From Azadirachta indica (taxonomy: Eukaryota; Streptophyta; Magnoliopsida; Sapindales; Meliaceae), in the NCBI GenBank assembly GCA_022749755.1, contig CM040453.1:2874102-2938101 (forward strand): a stretch of 64,000 nt of DNA, read 5' to 3'. Shown one piece after another: positions 47,701 through 62,341 of the stretch. Within the stretch, counting starts at the first letter, position 1; the number at the start of each line of letters is the position of its first letter. Below the pieces are notes generated by a model that ran no database searches, was not told the DNA's origin, and saw only the letters and a program-made list of their open reading frames with translations. Both the position numbers and the translations under genes were made by a program.

Positions 47701-50700
47701 GAGAGCGTTTCTATGCCGTTAATTGGTCCTTATAGACGTGTACGTCTAGGATCATCGTACGCTGATGACTCCTTGGGGCAGCCTTTGGTTAGTAGCTGGA
47801 GGAAATTTTGCAGTCTGTTACCTCTCTCTAACAAGAGTCTGAATGTGTTTTCTCTCTAATAACCAAGTTAATCTTTTACATAAATGTTGCAGCGGCTACT
47901 TTTAATAATATTCTTTTTTAATAAAAAGGAAAAATAGCCATTTTCTTATGCTGTGCCTCGTTCTGTAGAGACCACAAGTTGTCATGTGGGTTAGAATGTA
48001 AGCCCTGGCCCAAGTTTAATTGTGGGCTCATTCCCCTGGATAACTTGAAGTAATAGGTTTGTCTTACCGTTCATATACAATGATAATTTTCTTGTCCGTG
48101 TTTTCCATTTAAGTCTATAAACTCGTATTATTATTCTTTTCGTCATATTATTTTATTGTATATGTTACAATCCTGACTCTTGAGTTTTAGCATCCTATCA
48201 TTTAAACTTCAGAACTTGGTATGAAAACCCTACAAGTAGAGTTCTATTCGTAATTTTTTTTCAGCTGATATAATTGTTTTTGTTTTTGTAAGATAAAGAC
48301 TTATTTTTGGTAAAATGTATTATTATTTTTATTTAATAAAATTTTGTCGTTCCATCAAATTATTTAATAACAAAAAACTTTTCCTCCAACTTCCTACAGC
48401 GGCAATTGGGCCTTGATATCTGGGGTTGTCAAAAGAAGTCCGATCTACTTCTAAGCAAGTATTTCTGCGGTGTCCCATTTGGTGGGCCTGGGGGCGCACA
48501 ACAGCACATGTGGACCCCATGTTTATCCTAGTGGGTGAAAGCAAGAGAATGATAGATAAGAGTGGCCCCCACCACAGCACGATAATGTTACAAAAGCTAA
48601 GCATAAACGAAAACTAATCAATTAGTGAGTTGTATGCGAATTGAAGAACCTTAAACAAATAAATAGGAATCTACCGCTAGAATCTTCACAGAGATAGATA
48701 TGCACGTGAGCAGGGTTTTTTTCAAGTGAGATTTGTCTGCTTGTTATTTGTTGATAATATCATTTATAGATTTACAGCTCTCAAATTCTGCCTCACCGCA
48801 CGTGACCAAAAGTGTGCATATCGATTTACTCATGTCATGATTCATCTCATATATTATCAAGATTATACATCCATTTAATTCTTTTAAAAGATATGGAAGA
48901 TATATGATGTTATACTACCTTCAAATATTAAAGAAATTATATGTTTTATAATTTTTGGCTCTAAAGATGCTCAAACATATATATATAAGCTAATTATTAA
49001 ATAACAATATTTTATGAAAACAGAAAATAAGGGAAGGGAGAGGAAGATGTGGGCAGCAGCTAGCCTAGATCTGTGGGATGGGGAGGTGACAGGAAGTGAA
49101 CAAAATAATGGGTGGTGCATGCAAAAGCTGCAAACACAAGCTTTGCTGCTTTCCAACTATATATATATATATATGTATGTATTTATACAGCATATATAGA
49201 ATACAATAACCACTTTACTTGTTTACGCATGAAAATGAGTTAAAAGACCATGTTGTTCTGCCTCCAGTCCAGGGCCAGTGTTTGATTACATTACACTACA
49301 TTACATAGATAGGCCTAGCTGGGGGTATTAGATTCCGACACCACCATCCTTTAAATAATAAAATTTGTTTCTCCACCTTTTCTTAATTATATTCACATGT
49401 TATATATATATATACATATATAATTTCTTTATCATCTGATTTATTTTATTAACTAGATCTCTCTGCAACTGCAAATATAAACAAACAGTTTTTTCAAAGT
49501 TTAGAATTCCTTGCTCGTTCGAGCATTATTTCTTTACCTTAAAAGGAAATCCTCCTTGGGTTATTGCAGGATCTTCTAGGTAGGCTGTGTTAGGCTAGCA
49601 TTTTCATTATATATTTCTCTTGGATTTGCCACTTTCGTTGTGTTAAACCCACCACAATTGCCTCGTAAACGAATGGTTTAATATTTTATGCTTCGAGTGT
49701 TAATTGATGGGATGTTGCTAATTAATGCAATTGAGAATTAGACAATTGATGGTGTACCTTCAACTACTGTGATTAGAAATAATAGGAACTACTCAGCTAA
49801 ACAAAATAAGAAAGCCTGCGCCACCTAGTTGTGCATATCTTTTAATTGATTAACTAATAAGACGATTTATAATTCATTTCATTATCAAGTATCTATATAT
49901 ATATATATATATATATAAGTAGGTATAAATTGCACCATTTTATATATTTAAGAGCCAATTTACAAGTAAACTCCGAATTTCTGATTTTGGAAAAAATGAT
50001 ACATGATGACGCACTGCCTGCAGCTGTAAATTTAAATTTTAAGTTTTGAAAATGAATATCATGCCATGTCCCCATCTTGAAAAAAAATTTAACCTCTCAG
50101 ACGGAAGCTTTTTGCAGACTCGAGCCAGCTTAAGCTCATTAATATCGGTTGGTAAGCATCATTTTTATATATGTCTAATCAAATTAGATGTTAACACTTT
50201 GAATTAATTATATATGTTACGAATGACATCATATTTTGAATGGGATGGGATATTGAAAACGCGTAATGTGTAGTCAATTGCAATCAAAGTTGGCAATGAG
50301 AAGACCACGGTGGTCCAAGTTTATAATAAGATCGAATTAATGACCCCATCATATATATAAATGTTATTAACTTTTGAGACACAATTTGGCTTCCCGAAGA
50401 CTACTAGTGTTCAAAATTTCCCCGCGTTAAGGTGAGCAATCAAATAAATAATTTTCTCTTTTTAAGGCAAAACATGCCACTTAATCGCTTTGAGATTTGC
50501 TTCAAATATGTTTTAATCTAGCTGCTAGTAGTATTTGATAAGGAATTAATTCCCTTTGGATATATAGAAAATATCTAGATTTTTTTCATTTTTTGTTCCA
50601 ATGCTTAATTATTCCCTCACCATCATTAATATCATCTATATTTAGGCATTTATTAAGAATAAAATATCTAGCTATTTATCTTATCAAATAAGATTATTGA

Positions 50701-53700
50701 GTCTTAGTAATAACTTAAAATTATGTGTCCGAATAGATATATGCTTTGTTTTTTTAATTATTAACTAATGAGATGAGTTTTTGATATTATTCCAAGTGCT
50801 TAAGTTAGTACATATGATCAGATCGAGCTCAATATGTATAAGGTAAGATGGATGATTAGGTAATCCGAGGCTCCACCCTGTGAACAATGAAAAAGCTAGC
50901 AATAGAACATAACCCAATGCACATCGCTTTTCAGAGCACATGACTGGTTTATAATCAGAGACATAGAAGCCTGATAGAAAAAAGAAAAGATTCTGTTCCT
51001 CTCATAAGTATGTATAGTGGCATCTATCTGCACTTGATGATAAAGATAAAGATTTAATGATTGTTTTAAAATTAAGCAGGAAAATTGCATATATATTAAT
51101 TTCCGACCACGTTTTTCTGACTGCTGCCTTAAAATAATCAATCTTCGACATGGATTTCAATTCGATCTTCCTGTAAAGTAAAAAAAAAAAAAAAAAATTG
51201 TGGGTATATAAAGCTTTTGGCACTTACTAATACATTTATGCTTTGACATCTAAACAATTAGTAATTGTGAATTAAAAATTACTAATACATGACTAGTAAT
51301 AGTTGCAGTACTTGTGATACAAAAGCGAAGAGACTGCGTCATTTTAAAAGGCCCATAAGGCAGGGCTTGTTGTAAAGTGGTTGGACCACAGCTACTTCTT
51401 AATTTGCAATGGAAAACTGAGAATAGCATTCTGAAATATCTTTCTTGGTTTTCAGACTTTTATCAGTGATATTGTCCACAATTTACCCGATAAACCAGCA
51501 ATTTCAGTACTTGATGACTTTAATATCAAATACGACTTAATTTCCCATGTTGCTATCTCTCTCTCTCTCTCTCATTTGTGCATTAATTTGTGAGTTTCAT
51601 ATTTCATATTTAAGTTTTACATAATAATTGAGGTATTTATGTCTCTCAATAATAATTTAATTTAATTTAATGGGAATTTATAGGGTCAATTTCCCAACCG
51701 CATTTTATGCCCAAAACCCGATGTACGTGTCGCGGGTAGGTCGATGTAGTGGACCATGGTGCATGCATGGATATGGTTGAGGATACCTAAAATGAAAATG
51801 AAGGGAGACATTGATTTGCGAGGCCTTCATGTAGTCCATGTGCATTGTTTTATCATCCTCTATATACCTAAATATACACTATATTTGAAGGAATAACTAA
51901 ATATCACCTTTTAATCTAATCATTATAATAAATTTTGAACATATACCATACATTAATCGTTTGTAAACCAAATATGTATTTATATTTGTTTATTTATTTT
52001 TGTTAAATATGTGTATGAATCGAAATCCAAAAATTGAGCGCATATATTTTAACACGTATAATATATACATATATATATATGCATGGTTAGCAATAAATTA
52101 GAAGAGCGTGCGTCTTATCCTTAAGTCCCTATCCGATGATCAATCTCTATTAAATAGATTTGAAGTGATCACTTCTTCACATATACAACACGTGCCCCCC
52201 TTTTTCATTATCAATCTCCATTAAAATCGAGTTCATGTTATCCCTTCCCAGCTAACACTCTCATACTTAACTCTCTTAGACTCTTCCATTTAATTTCCAT
52301 TCATTAATCTTCACAAATACATAGATGAATATATTGCTGTCTTCATTTATTGAGATTAAAATATAAGTTTTGAGTTATTGTTTTATTATTATTACTATTA
52401 ATTTAATTTGCTGATGATGACATACGTGATAATTGTTGAAGATAATATCAAGATATTTAGGAGATCATGAAATTAAATTTAGCTAGCTATAGCTAGCTAG
52501 TAATTGCTTTAAGATGTATCATAATTCTTATATTTTTTTCATATAAATAAATTCGTCTTATTGTTGTTTAATTGTATTAAAAAACACTAACTATTTAAAT
52601 ATTTTATGAAATATTTTGATTATTATTTTAAAATTGAGTAAAAATAAAATAGTTATCAACATATTATGGCTGCCGATAGATCATTATTATGGAAATTTTA
52701 CACGAGCACGATGCAGAAAAAAGCAAATACAAAGACCCCATCCTAGGCATCATAATGCAACCAATTAATATAACCGATACTTTCGCTCGTCTCTTACTTT
52801 TGGCCCAATACTAAACGGTAGAAAAAACTCCAAATTTTTAGCAAAAATAAAAAACCCAAAATCTCTTATTGATATTTAAAAAAAAAAAAAACACAGTAGT
52901 ATCGCATATATTAATTTACATCATTTTCATGAGTATGTATGCCCTATGTATATAATCATGTTCTCTAGCTGATGATTGATAAACGCATAAGCCATCAAAA
53001 TCATGTGTCCTTGTACTATAACTCGGGGGTAAGGTGTTGGAATCAGACGGCGGATACTCGATCACCAGCAAAGATTAATCCGAATCGTGCGGTGTCACCA
53101 TGAAAAATTTAAACGAAAATCTTGGCCACCTGTTCCATGATGTGGGGACCTTGAAATGTGGTGGTGTGAGACCAACTTTTTCACCGCCCCAGATCAGATT
53201 CATGGATATTATGAGAAGAACAACAATATAATTTCTATAATATAATATATAAATATATAATTTTAGCCAGAGAGAGAAAAAGGCATATAAATAGATTGAC
53301 GAATTATTCTAGGGTTTTCGCCGAAGCCAAAAGACAAGAACCTTACAAGAAGGTGACGTGGGACCCTTCAATTTCTACGTGTCAAATTCGAAAAGTAAAA
53401 AAAAAAAAAAGTTATTCCCGACCGGAAGCATCTGATGAAGGCAACTCTCTCCACCCCACATACGGAGGCTTGGCCGCCACCACAACCTCTTCCTCCAACA
53501 ACCGCTCTTGATTTCCATATTTAGCCCTAGCGAACTAGTTCACGTAATTATGTAAAATTACAAATATAATTAAATTAAATACAGAATAACTATATGTATG
53601 TACATAGGCTAGGAGGATAATTCTCTTATTCATACCAAAATGTGACTGGTATTTTGCTTTTTATGCCGCCTTGATTAGTGGAAGAATTAGAAAAGCAAAA

Positions 53701-55147
53701 TAACCTAATTAAGTCTTAGTTGAAAGATTCGATTTCCATTGGAAGTTTAATTGATTAATTAGGTGATATCGACTGACTAATTGTGACAATTTTGTGAAAT
53801 TTATTATATATGGCTGTATATTATTAAATGATGAACAGTGAAAATGCAGCAGATAGTGTACTAGCTTGCTAGACCTAATTAGCCTGGCTTGTAACTGAAT
53901 AGTTGTTTTTTTAGTGAATATTTTCATATTCGAATTTATGGATAACATTTAACAAATTTGAAAAATATTTAAAATACAGCAGAAATAATTATAGGGCAAA
54001 TTCTTTTTGGCAACATATTTTTAGAACTATTTTATACAAGAAAGTGCTTTTTGTCTGAAAACACTTTCCGAAAACACTATCGGACATATCCCCTAATTGG
54101 CCTAGACCTTAATTGGCCTGATTATGGCTCATTATCTGTCCCCTGCTATATTCATTACAATGACTCATAATTTTACAGTGCAAATTAATAATTCTTTGAT
54201 TGTGATAAATCCTAATCAATGAAATGAAAGCAACAAGTCACACGCAAAACGAACAACAACTAAGCTGATTGGAAAATCTTCTACCATGGATGTGTAGTTT
54301 CTTAAGTATCATGGAATATTATTACTTTCTCCTTAGTTTATTTTCCTGTCAGATTAATTATTTAATTATATATACCTTTTGATCCAGTGAACCATAGTGC
54401 GAATATGTTGAATATTGAATCACTAAGTATATAGGGTTTGTATAATACGGATGCCTTTAATATTCTCTCTTTTTTCAGAGGTTAACGATAAATATTACAA
54501 AAAAAAAAAAATAGAAAGAGCTCGGACTTGTATATACAGCTTTACTGTAGAATAATGATATACCTAATAATTAAAGAAATAGAAAAAAATGGTATATTTT
54601 TCATGCATGCAGAAAATTAAAAAATTAAATTAAATTAAAAAAAACCCTCTTGGACAATCCTAAGAAACAAAGGCACATTCGATTATGACAAATCCACCCA
54701 ATTAAGACCACCCCACAAGGACTTAGCTTTTTCTTTGTTTATTACATAAATTTCACAGCGATGAACATATAATTTCATATTAAGAATGGGAGATTAGGGC
54801 CCGTCTCTTTTTCTCTATGTCTACTTGCATGGCCACTAGTATCTTTTTTGAGCACTGTAAAACACTGTAAAAGAGAAAAAGCTTACATGTTAAGAAACTT
54901 GTTGATTTCCTCTACACAAACCCTAAAATTTAATAAAACAAAAAGAGAGAGTAGAGATAGAGAGAACAAAGAACAAATAAATAATAAAACCCACCCTTAG
55001 CTAGCTTCCTTTATCTTTCCATCTCCTTCTCCCTTTCTCTTTCTCTTTCTCTCTTTCTCTGCAACTCTCTTGTTTGATGTGATTCTCCACCGTATTTCCA
55101 AGAACCCATCAACCTTTACAAAAGAGAGAAAAATTTGAATAACCACC
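47701..55147. other. Long AT-rich intergenic region
   Basis: About 7.4 kb without a supported gene. It holds TA microsatellites (49158-49173, 49895-49916, 52067-52080), a CT run (51557-51573), and AGCTAGCTATAGCTAGCTAG, a short palindrome near 52481-52500. Short frames at 48329, 50896 and 53296 have no recognisable domain. The last 250 bases, rich in CTTTCT, are the leader and promoter of the Dof gene. Confidence 0.45.
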
Positions 55148-56325
55148 ATGGTTTTCTCTTCGGTTCCTGTCTATCTAGATCCACCCAACTGGCAACAGGT
55201 AGAGTTTTCATTAATTTTCTCTTACTAATTTCTTTGTATATGTAGCTTCAGTAGCTAGCTTCTCCAATAAAGCTAATCAAAAGATAAATAATATTCCAGT
55301 CCTTTTTATATAATCTCATCTTGAATATACCACAACAACATACGTAGACATAATTTTATTATTCTTTTTTCTTTTTTTACTTTATAATTTTACAGCAACC
55401 AGGAGGCGGCAACGAGAATTCCCAGTTTCCACTACCACCGCCGCTGCCTACTATGGGTGGCGGCGGTGGTGGAGGAACTGGCTCAACCAGGCCAAATTCG
55501 ATGGCTGAGCGAGCACGACTAGCCAAAATACCACAGCCTGAAGCACCCCTAAAATGTCCAAGATGCGATTCTACAAATACCAAATTTTGTTACTTCAATA
55601 ACTACAGCCTTTCCCAGCCTCGCCACTTCTGCAAGACCTGCCGGCGATATTGGACTAGAGGAGGTGCACTGAGGAACGTGCCAGTTGGTGGTGGCTGTAG
55701 AAGAAACAAGAGAAGCAAAGGAACTAATAGATCCAAATCTCCGGCCGTAACCGACGGCCAAGCAACTGGGCCTGCCTCCTCAAATGCACTGTCTTCTAGT
55801 CGTTGCACAACTGATATAATAGGGCATTTGACAAATTCACAACCACAGATACCTCTTTTGCCTACTTTGCACCATCTTACTGATTACAATTCTGGCAATA
55901 TCGGGTTGAATTTTGGGGGAATTCAGGCGCCAAGTGTGGCAGCAGGTGGTGCTTGTAACGGCAATGAAATTGGATTTCAGGTTGGTTGTGGTTCAAGTGG
56001 TGCTGGGTCAATTTTGTCAAGTGGACTTCTTGAGCAGTGGAAGTTGCAACAGGTGCAGCAATTTCCTTTCTTGAGCGCTGGTTTGGAGCAAGGGACGGGG
56101 TTGTATTCATTTGAGAGTGAAGGTGTAGAGCCACAGGGCTATATTGGTCAGCTTCGGTCTAAGCCATCGGATTCTGGGAATACAACTGTGAAAATTGAGG
56201 AAAACCAAGCCTTACATTTGTCAAGAAATTTTTTAGGTGTTTCAGGAAATGATCAATACTGGAGCACCAATGCATGGACTGATCTTTCTGGATTCACTTC
56301 TTCTTCCACCAGCCATCTCCTATGA
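55148..56325 (+). CDS. Dof zinc-finger transcription factor, Dof5.1/Dof2.4-like (326 aa)
   Basis: Two exons: 55148-55198 ([17 protein letters not shown]) and 55396-56325, joined in phase 0. The short first exon with MVFSS...LDPPNWQQ is the hallmark of the Dof5.1/Dof2.4 clade. The Dof finger is at about residues 67-120: [20 protein letters not shown], then [20 protein letters not shown] and GGGCRRNK, a single C-x2-C-x21-C-x2-C zinc finger that binds AAAG sites. Before it is a Gly-rich loop; after it come serine- and glutamine-rich stretches and the conserved C-terminal [12 protein letters not shown] end ([18 protein letters not shown]). Dof5.1 acts in leaf axial patterning and Dof2.4 in early vascular cells in Arabidopsis; the role here is inferred from that. 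The leader is CT-rich. Confidence 0.92.
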
Positions 56326-59300
56326 TTTTGATCTCTCTAAGAAAAAGAAAAAGATCCAGGCTTCGTGATACTATTATTTTTTCTCTTTTGAATTGCTACA
56401 GGTTCCAAAAAAAGGAGAAATCAACTTGAAGATAAGAATTTCAACCAACAGCCCTAATTAACTTGCAGGTTGAATTTGAACATCCACAAATTGAAGGCGA
56501 CTTGGGAAGGATAAAAATCGATAGATCTTCAATCTTGTCTAGTCATGAAGTGAATGAAATTTAGAAGTGGTAGGCTTCTAGTCTTGTATTTTATTTGCTG
56601 TTGTTAATTTTTTCCCTTGTATTTAATGGGTATGTTTACAGGTGTAGGTATGTGTTCATGGAGTTTGGTTATCTGACATGAAGGACTAAAATTATTATAA
56701 TTATATTGATCATATGCACTGTACTATGAGACTTCCTCGAAGCAATATATATTATATAAGAAATTAGTTAGCTTGTCCATCATTTTATTTTTGCTCTTTT
56801 CAAATTGTTTCATATTCCAATGAGATCATGAACTAATCTAATTGCCAATGTGCCAAATTAGCTTTATTATAAACTACTGTTAACAGTTGTTGATTGATTT
56901 AAGAATTTCGAAAGGGGAAAGTTCAGCATTCTATGAAGCTCATGGATGATGATCATCTCAGTTCAAAACAGGAAAAAGCTCAGTCTCCATGTTTGACTGG
57001 TTTTATGAAATGTAAGACACTCCCATCTCCTGCGACTGTTTTTTTCTCTCTCCGCTGCCACAAACACAGACGTTTATGCATATATGGACCTAAGATAGAA
57101 CTCAACCACGTATATGACCATCTAATAATTTGTGGCACGCTTTGCTTTTTTGGGACAATGCAGCGCAACTTCCTTTACTGGTAGGTTGTCAATGTTTCAG
57201 TGTTTTCGGTTCATGCATGCCTTGTTTCATCACCATCATATTAACTCTTGATAAACTGAGTCATTGCTGTTACTACTCTCAGTTCCTTTAATCATTCGCT
57301 TGGAAGTTTCAAATTCCAATGTGTCTTTGGTCTCACATATAATGTTTCAGGAATTTTACCTCAGGTTAGTTATTTTTCACCCTCCCGAGAAAATTTTTTT
57401 TGTTCAAGTACAAATATCTTCGTGCCATGCCTTGCTTTAATTAACAATACTTTCACTCAAGAGAGAGACAAAAATTTTATAATAATGATGTTCAAATAAG
57501 CTTAAGAGAAGGTACTTTAGTTATTGTTGCTTTGTGAGATGTGGTGACTAAAATGATTACGTAATTATAGGAAATTTGACCAAATCAAACGTACTTATTT
57601 GTTGTTTGTGCAGTAGAGATGGACAAGAAGAGGCAAGAAGCTAAAGGAAAAACGCCAAAATCCCACTCAAAACCATGCAAAAGATCCATATAGTATTCTC
57701 CAATTTTGTTTGCAAATTTCTAACGTAAGACCACAGAAGCACAATGAGTCAAAAGTAGCATAATAAGAACAAGAAATTTCTCAGACTTTAATAACCTTTT
57801 GTTTGATTTTGGTTCCCCCTTCCCTTTATTAATTATTAATTTGTTCATACTTATTAAGATTATGATGTCACTGTAACAGTAGTTCTTTTAGGGTAATTGC
57901 ATATTATAATAGAGAAGGGAATCTGGGTTTTGGATCTGCTTTTGCAATGACCAATGCTGTTTACTAACAAGGAATAAAGTTTCCAATTTATAAACTGTCA
58001 AAAAAGCAACTCTCTCTCTCTCTTATTCAAAGAAAGCAACAGTGATGGATATGGTTGTTTTGTTCGGCTGGTTATGTGGTATCGACGAGATAGAGAAACC
58101 GACATTGTCGATAAAAATGGGGTCTTAGATGATGAGGTAGAAAAAATGAAAAAAGAAAGAGAGATAATTGAAGGGAAGAAGAAGAAGAAGAAGAGCTCGA
58201 AAATCCAAGCAAAATCTATATGGCTAAGTGTAAATGTTGTTGTTATGTTGATGGCCACATGTTAATGTTATGGGGTGTGTGTGTGTGTGTGTAGGGCTTG
58301 GCGTGAGAGGTTCTCCCTGTTTCCATGGCAGCTTTCACTTTATGAAACGTCATTGTTTGCTTTGCTTTGCTTTGTTTTGCTTTCCCTTTAATTTCTTTCT
58401 TTCTCACAGAGATTCCAATCTATGCCGTTGTTCTTCTGCTTCTCAGTCCTTGCACGTTCTTCCACATGTGCTCAATCATATTTGTATTAGATTCTTCTGC
58501 CATTTCTAGAACCTTGATTGGCCAATGCAAATAATATTGTACGAATGAATAAAGTGTCATGATATATTTAAATATTTTTCATGAACCATCACTGCCAAAG
58601 TTATGCCATAACTATTTACGTCAAAATTTCTCTCTCTATAATTACATTAAACAATTATAATTAATACTATTTAGCAATATTTTGATAATTATGTAAATAA
58701 AAAAAAAAAAAAGCAATCTCTGACAAAAATATATTAGAGTGTTACGTCATTAATAAAATGAGAGAAAAGAGATACAATGAAAAAAAAAAAAAACACGGGC
58801 CTTCCAAAACTTGAAAAGAAGGTTTATTTTTTTTTTTTTAAGTAACTGGAGAAAAAATTCCACCATTAAAACTAGGAAACTAAAAAATTATCAGATTCTG
58901 AATTATGGTTTTTATTTTAATTATATATATGTATGTATGTAATTTTATTTATGTAGTTGAATTATATCAATGGCCTATTGATTTTGATCTTGATCTTGTT
59001 AGTGACGTGGTGTATGATTGATTAGTCCACGTAAGTTCTGCCAATATTTCGCATTATTTAGTCAGAACTCATAAGTGGAAGCTTGAGTAAGAGCACTAAT
59101 CTCATGAATTTTGCTTGATTTTATATAAAATTTAGATATACAGCCAAAGAACGTTGGATTTTTCCTTCATAATTTATGCTGTAGAGAATATCTTAGTTTG
59201 ACCCTACGATGATGACAAAATACATATAATTTAATTCCCAGAAAAAAGGGGAAAAAATATCTTCAAAGTGTATGTACATAATTAATTAATAACATCAACT

Positions 59301-59573
59301 TACGAGTGCCAAATAATTAATTGATATTTCATTCAATATTTCTAACAGAGAGTAAATTCCCTTATCAAGTCTCACTCAAATATTTCTCGGTATGTACATA
59401 TATCTCATATGATTGATGTTGAAATAGAATTTTCTTTCTGTGCATAATTTTTTTTTTTATCTTTTAATATTGAATGACTGATTTACTTGGCTACAAGCAT
59501 TTCATATGCAATATTTTAACATATATAAATAATTAATTTATTAAAAATAAATCAATCATTAGAAAGATATTTT

Positions 59574-59660
59574 AACAATATGATAAAAAGAAAACACAAG
59601 CATGTATACACACACGCATACATGCTTGTGTGTTTTTTTTTTTTTTTTCATCGTATTGTT
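59574..59660. repeat. Long imperfect hairpin (MITE-like or small-RNA-like)
   Basis: Left arm AACAATATGATAAAAAG then AAACACAAGCATGTAT; the right arm, in complement, reads AACAATACGATGAAAA, then an A run, then ACACACAAGCATGTATG. The loop is about 12 bases. Arms of about 35-40 bases with few mismatches. Confidence 0.6.
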
Positions 59661-61637
59661 ATGCATCCATTCCATGCTTTCTTATAAGCTAAGTATTGAA
59701 TTAAGGGAGGAATGGTGTCATATAATTAAAGGCAAAAGGTGCAATATCTTGTACTAGGGGGGACCATTAGATTTCAAATAATTTGTACCAATACAAGTGA
59801 AAATCATTTAATCAATCAATTTGTCTCCCATATATATACGCATGAGTCATCCCTTTATGACCAAATTAATAATTAAACTGTACGTTCTCAAATTTCTTCT
59901 CTCTCTATATATATATATAGACATCTTTAATTTACATGTTGATTAATTAATTACTAACTTAATTCTGAAGTAAATCGATATGGTCTTATCATTACCAAAA
60001 GAGAAATCTTCTCTGTAGTACTAGTTGATAAGTCTTGGATGCAGACCTTAGTGCTAACTCGTGTAGAAACTGATCATGATGCCATTAAGCAAACACACTT
60101 CAATAAATATTTATTATTAGCCCACTCACGATGAGAAAACTTTGACCGAGAAGATAAACACCAATGAAATTGCAAATATGTGTGGCTTTAATTTCTGTCT
60201 TCATCTTCTTAAGTGGAGTTTGATTAGCAGCTTAATAGTCCCTAATTAAAAGTAGCACTAATTGAAACAATTGCGGCCAACGTGTAGCCATTTGTGAGGC
60301 TCATGCATGCAAACTATCTCCCTAACTATATCGTATTAATAGTTGTTAATTTGTTGCTATATATGTTTATATACATATGATGTCACATTTGTGAACCACG
60401 TAATTATTGGCTTTTTCTATTAACTTGGGTCTTTGTCTTACTTTAATTACTCTATAAAGTTGATAGGATATGCCACCGGCTTTGTTAATTATATAAATTC
60501 ATTAATTTTGAACACATATTTGTCCTTTCGATATTTTGAGTCAAATTGATCATCATGATAAGAATTAATTGGGGCTGATTGTTAAAACAAAGACTTTGAA
60601 GATCTTGTTCCCTTTATTACTTTTTCAATTTACGAGTTGAGCTACTTTTGAATTTGCAAAATGTCCTATATATATAACTTAAAATTTTAAGTTAAAAAGA
60701 AGCCAATATTTATTGACAATTCATTCGTTTAACAGCTAGTAATTTTAAAAGTTACAACGCTTCAAATTAAATGTATTCTTTTTTTTTTTTTTTTTTTTTT
60801 TACAGGCGTTATTCATTAGTACTCCAAATAAATCAAAAAGAAATATCAAAGAGAATAGTCGACTGTCGATGTTTTTTAAGCGGTATTGGTTTGATCTTAT
60901 ATGGAAGGAAAACCTGCTAGATGGTTAGTCAAACGAGGTTTCAGATAGCCATTATATATTATATTGAACTCAAGTTGTTGGATAAAAGGTTAATTGCGTA
61001 TTGAAAAGAATTTGGAGAACCTGAATTCGCATTTATTTATTTATTTATTTATTAGTTCACCTCTGATCTCGGAATTTGAAGCATTGATTAATCAACAAAC
61101 TAACTGGACCACAGGCGGCGGCAGAAGAATTCTTTTAAAACAAATTTGCTTGGCAAACACAACGGAGCATCAAGTTGGGGCAAATAAATTATGAAATAAT
61201 GAGTATGATACATAATAGTTTTCGTTTTATTCGTTGGTTTTAAAATTCCTGAGGAGAGCGGACTGGGTATATAATTTAAATCAGAGAACAGAAGACTTAG
61301 GTATGACAACTAATGTCACCTTATCAAATTAATTCTTATCTAGCCATGGAATTCCACAAGCGCCCCCTTAAATTTTTGCGCTATTCGTGTAGATCGACAA
61401 GCCAGTTGACTAACATTTTGGCTAGCTAGCTTCGCAACTGTGAGTCATATTAATTATTCCATCATATACCATTCAAAACTATAATGTTCCTACATAGGAT
61501 AAACTACTTTAATTAGATGTTATTCTATCGCCAAAACTTAGGAAAAATGATTACAAAAAAGAAAAGAAAACTCCGAATGAATAACATGAAATTGAAACAT
61601 AATTTAGGAACAAAAAGGAAGTCAATAGAGGAATGAA

Positions 61638-61640
<3 letters not shown>

Positions 61641-61709
<69 letters not shown>
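61641..61709. repeat. Compound microsatellite (AC)n(TA)n(GA)n
   Basis: Uninterrupted AC repeats, then TA repeats, then GA repeats over about 70 bases. Likely length-variable. Confidence 0.9.
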
Positions 61710-62046
61710 GTATATCAAGAGCCACATTGTTTGGTAATTTGCATACAATTTAACAATTATTCAGTCAATCAACCTTGCACGTCGTTAGGCTTAATAACTT
61801 TCAAAGCAAACCATGCATTCTGTTTCTGTGGGAGATAGACTTGGCGATCTAGTTGACCCAGCTGGCAAAACCTCAAGTAAACGATTACTTTATTCTCTAA
61901 AATCGATTATTTTATTCACTAACATTGCTATAAATTACAAGCAAGATTCACAGAAATAATGCACGGCAATTGCAGAAGCACAAGCATTTGATTAGCTAGG
62001 AATTGATTTGTTTTAGCTCAGCTACAGAAGTTATACATTAATAGAG

Positions 62047-62300
62047 ATGACGGCGCCACCACACTCTATGGCTTGCCGGACTACCGTTCTATTTCTCAGA
62101 GTTCTTACATTTGCTTGTCTTTTGGCGTCTCTAATTCTCCTTGTCACCAATAATATAGACTTGGATGTCGACAAATTTCGCTTCAACGATATTTATGCCT
62201 ACAGGTAACTCCAAAGTTCTTAAGTAAATAATATTATTATTAAAAATAAGATACAAATTAACGTGCATGGTACAAAAAAAGCACTTGTTACATAAAACTA

Positions 62301-62341
<41 letters not shown>

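Larger units (their letters stand above)
56326..62046. other. Intergenic spacer
   Basis: Bases 56326-56750 are probably Dof 3' UTR. After that about 5 kb of AT-rich DNA without a supported gene; frames at 56933, 57998 and 58270 lack domains. It holds microsatellites (TC at 58012-58022, GT at 58276-58291, GAA at 58176-58193), long T runs (60780-60800), the long hairpin at 59574-59660 and the AC/TA/GA array at 61641-61709. Confidence 0.45.

Noticed and set aside
53296..53511. 71-codon frame before the Dof gene
   Set aside because: It has no ATG at its listed beginning and no recognisable domain; a poly-A run lies inside it.
61525..61748. Minus-strand frames with long YIYI and CVCV repeats
   Set aside because: They are translations of the AC/TA/GA microsatellite.
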